DNA of 64,000 bases from Spirosoma pollinicola (lineage in GTDB: Bacteria > Bacteroidota > Bacteroidia > Cytophagales > Spirosomataceae): NCBI RefSeq assembly GCF_002831565.1, contig NZ_CP025096.1, positions 1,897,026 through 1,961,025 on the forward strand. Reading direction: 5' to 3'. Positions 62,146 to 64,000 of the stretch are shown here, piece by piece (the first letter of the stretch is position 1; every line of letters starts with the position of its first letter). The notes under the pieces were generated by a model. That model ran no database searches, was not told the DNA's origin, and was given only the letters and a program-made list of their open reading frames with translations. The position numbers and the translations under genes were made by a program.

Positions 62146-62208
62146 GCCGGAGCGGGGATCTTCGGTAAAAACGAACTACTCCAACTTATCGAAGATCCCC
62201 GCTCCGGC
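62146..62208. repeat. 19-bp-arm palindromic repeat (REP-like)
   Basis: 62146-62164 and 62190-62208 are exact reverse complements (inner ends CGGGGATCTTCG and CGAAGATCCCCG) with a 25-base loop, followed by CGGCGGCCCGGTC. The CCGGCGGCCCGGTC part recurs inside the IS110 gene at 61219-61232. It could be a dispersed palindromic repeat of this genome. Confidence 0.6.
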
Positions 62209-62353
62209 GGCCCGGTCCTACGTCGGGATGACAAGAACTCCCCTGCATTATCGTCTAAAAATCAGGCGTTTGTTGTCAATATTAGCCATTATTCACGTTA
62301 ATTTATTAGCCGCTTCGCGACTCAAACAGCTAGAAGCTGTTTGGTACAACCAA
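62209..62353. other. Intergenic sequence
   Basis: A short stretch after the palindrome. No gene and no clear terminator for the metallohydrolase gene. Confidence 0.35.
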
Positions 62354-63952
62354 TCAACGAGGTACTAACTTCTCTCTTAAGTCACCAATTACCTGTCGTG
62401 TCTTGTCAATTCGCATTTTGAGTCCTTTCTTGTAATACCAGGCCCGAAACTCCGGGTTGTCGCTGTGTGTGTCCAATTCCTGTTCCAATTCGAGCAGGTA
62501 TTTTTCGCTTTGCGTAAGATAGCTCCCGACGGTTTCGGGGTTGTGAAATCCTCCCCCATCGACGCTTACATAGACGGGCGTTGTATGGGCCGCCTGCTTC
62601 CCACTTCCATAACAACGGGCGGCCACCCATAGCCCCTTTGTGACGGAGGGTAATTCGAGCGTGATGGTCAAGCGGCCCGACGATTGGCCGGGGTCATTTT
62701 TCGTAACACGCCCTATAACCTTGCCATGTGCCACCAGTTCGAGGGTTTCGAGCGGAGTTTTCACCGGATGACCGAAAGCTTTGGCCTTTATAGTCATTTT
62801 GTCGCCTTTCACCAACGCCAGTTTGTCGCCGGGTAGTGTATTATTCACCCTGAGATCAAGAATAGGCCCGCTCGTTACAAACGTATGTCCGGCAGCTACG
62901 GCCTCTTTCCAGGCTCCATAACTGAATGGCTTTTTCAGGTAAGTATAAAAACGCGCGTTACCAATCCGGGCCGATTGCTCGGGCGGGCCCTTATCGTGGT
63001 CATGCCCACACCAGGGGAAATCTGACCCTGCGGTAGCGGTCAAAGGAACCCCCAAATCGAGCATCCGGTAATAATTTTCGGTGTGCAGCGGCTGGTCTGA
63101 CACGCAGTATTGGAGCAGTTCCAGCATATCGACTTTGCCGCGCAGTCCGTCGAGTGTCAGACCCCGATACCCATGAAACGATTCGGCCTGATGCGCATAG
63201 CCGGTCAGGCCACCGCGCCGGTGTAGTTCATCAAATACCTTGTCGTAGTAATAGTAGTCCTGTTTGTAGCGTACTGAACCCGTAGCCCCAAACCCAAGCG
63301 CGTGGCCAAGTTCGGGCGTTCTCGGGTCTTCCTGTCCGGGTGTGAGCAGGTAGTTGCCCTGCTGATAATTACCTGTTGAACCGAAAGCATATTGGGGATA
63401 ATACGTCTCCCAGAAATCGCCCATTTTCAGAAAAACGCCCACGTTGACGTCTTCAGCCTGAATCCACTGCATCAACGGCTGGTTTTCGCCCGGTGACCGC
63501 CGAATATGAATATGATCGTCGGATGAGTACCATCCTCGTGCGGCCATGTGTATCCAACGGTTCAGCGTATAAGTTTTTTGGAGAGCCTGACCTGCCTTAA
63601 CGACCAGGGTATGTTGCTGATTAATGTATTCATTGCCTTTCATCAACATAAGCTGATAAGTTCCCGGCGGCAGTTGAAGCCTGAATTGGCCCGATACATA
63701 AAACGAACTATCGGGTTGAAAACCATAGCCATCAGCATGATCCCATAACCCATACGAAACGGCCACCGCTTCGCGGGGAAGACTCTTTACGGGTTTACCC
63801 GCCTGTGTGAGCCGCACCCGAACGGGAGTCAGGTTGCCGGTTTTAGCATCGCGTACATCAATATGGATTGAGCCGAGTGGCGTTTTTTGCTGTGCAGAAG
63901 TGGTTGTTAGCGACAACAGGCATAAGATGCCAAACAACAAAAGGCTGTACAC
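62354..63952 (-). CDS. CehA/McbA-type PHP-like metallohydrolase, exported
   Basis: 532 residues. The signal peptide is residues 1-20 (ending TTSAQ). An N-terminal beta-sandwich (about 25-135: IHIDVRDAKTGNLTPVRVRL) is followed by the hydrolase domain starting WYSSDDHIHI (metal His pair near residue 142), with GLTGYAHQAESFHG, LTATAGSDFPWCGHDHD and HTFVTSGPILDLRVNN. This arrangement matches the CehA/McbA family, which hydrolyses esters or carbamates; the substrate here is unknown. It appears intact and is the only gene of the last 1.6 kb. Confidence 0.9.
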   Translation of the reverse strand: MYSLLLFGILCLLSLTTTSAQQKTPLGSIHIDVRDAKTGNLTPVRVRLTQAGKPVKSLPREAVAVSYGLWDHADGYGFQPDSSFYVSGQFRLQLPPGTYQLMLMKGNEYINQQHTLVVKAGQALQKTYTLNRWIHMAARGWYSSDDHIHIRRSPGENQPLMQWIQAEDVNVGVFLKMGDFWETYYPQYAFGSTGNYQQGNYLLTPGQEDPRTPELGHALGFGATGSVRYKQDYYYYDKVFDELHRRGGLTGYAHQAESFHGYRGLTLDGLRGKVDMLELLQYCVSDQPLHTENYYRMLDLGVPLTATAGSDFPWCGHDHDKGPPEQSARIGNARFYTYLKKPFSYGAWKEAVAAGHTFVTSGPILDLRVNNTLPGDKLALVKGDKMTIKAKAFGHPVKTPLETLELVAHGKVIGRVTKNDPGQSSGRLTITLELPSVTKGLWVAARCYGSGKQAAHTTPVYVSVDGGGFHNPETVGSYLTQSEKYLLELEQELDTHSDNPEFRAWYYKKGLKMRIDKTRQVIGDLREKLVPR

Positions 63953-64000
63953 TGGTAGTTTGTACGCCTGTGGTTTGTACGCCGGAGTGGTACTCCGGTG

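Noticed and set aside
1..64000. CRISPR array
   Set aside because: No regularly spaced identical repeats were seen anywhere; the repeats found are pairs or palindromes.
1..64000. Ordinary tRNA or rRNA genes
   Set aside because: The only tRNA-like structure recognised is the acceptor/T-arm part of ssrA.

Overview
The window looks like chromosomal DNA from a Bacteroidota of the order Cytophagales, closest in feel to Spirosoma. The evidence is a tmRNA whose tag reads GEYNYAMAA, promoter-like TAnnTTTG boxes instead of sigma70 boxes, few Shine-Dalgarno sites, DUF2911 and DUF6580 proteins, FtsX-type permeases with a prefix domain next to a PadR regulator, and many single-domain response regulators. 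No genome comparison was possible, so the genus is an inference.

Layout. 1-12974 is mostly housekeeping and metabolic: a Gly/Tyr-rich lipoprotein, proS, a PadR plus TonB-like membrane pair, a Tat-exported sugar isomerase-like protein, an FKBP isomerase, uvsE, an XRE regulator, and an SDR dehydrogenase followed by a large GH63-like glucosidase. 13227-16979 holds a response regulator with an AraC-type output domain and a multi-PAS histidine kinase. 17078-21167 holds a DUF6580 membrane protein, an ArsR regulator with an exported hydrolase, and ssrA. 22531-28545 holds an AT-hook-like protein, an AlbA_2 protein, hemF, DUF2911, a YodC-like protein and a cation efflux protein. Response regulators are scattered through 26789-30535 and again at 48820-49931, where one faces a histidine kinase tail to tail.

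Accessory regions. 30581-35040 is a strongly AT-rich island: a decayed zinc-ribbon gene, then a roughly 1000-residue SIR2-domain protein of the large defence-sirtuin type. Its NAD-binding GAGVS motif lies upstream of the first possible start codon and abuts what looks like the end of an insertion sequence. 35206-45632 is a GC-richer cluster of alpha/beta hydrolases, a yellow/royal-jelly protein, two catalase-related hemoproteins flanking an epoxide hydrolase, a zinc alcohol dehydrogenase and an SDR. The pattern suggests peroxide/epoxide (oxylipin-like) chemistry. A diverged 130-bp repeat lies in the same orientation on either side of most of it.

52600-62210 is a graveyard of mobile DNA. It holds an IS3 element that has cut off an ABC permease, an 853-bp IS5-type element with a TAA duplication, a glyoxalase-fold gene closed by one nonsense codon, an IS630 remnant with a textbook -1 frameshift site, and two IS110 elements. 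One IS110 gene is cut by what looks like the 5' end of a group II intron; the other carries a 16-bp insertion related to a nearby palindromic repeat. Upstream of both IS110 genes lies a homologous non-coding segment with two hairpins that show compensatory base changes: candidate bridge RNAs, and the most interesting signal in the window. The window ends with a CehA/McbA-type metallohydrolase.
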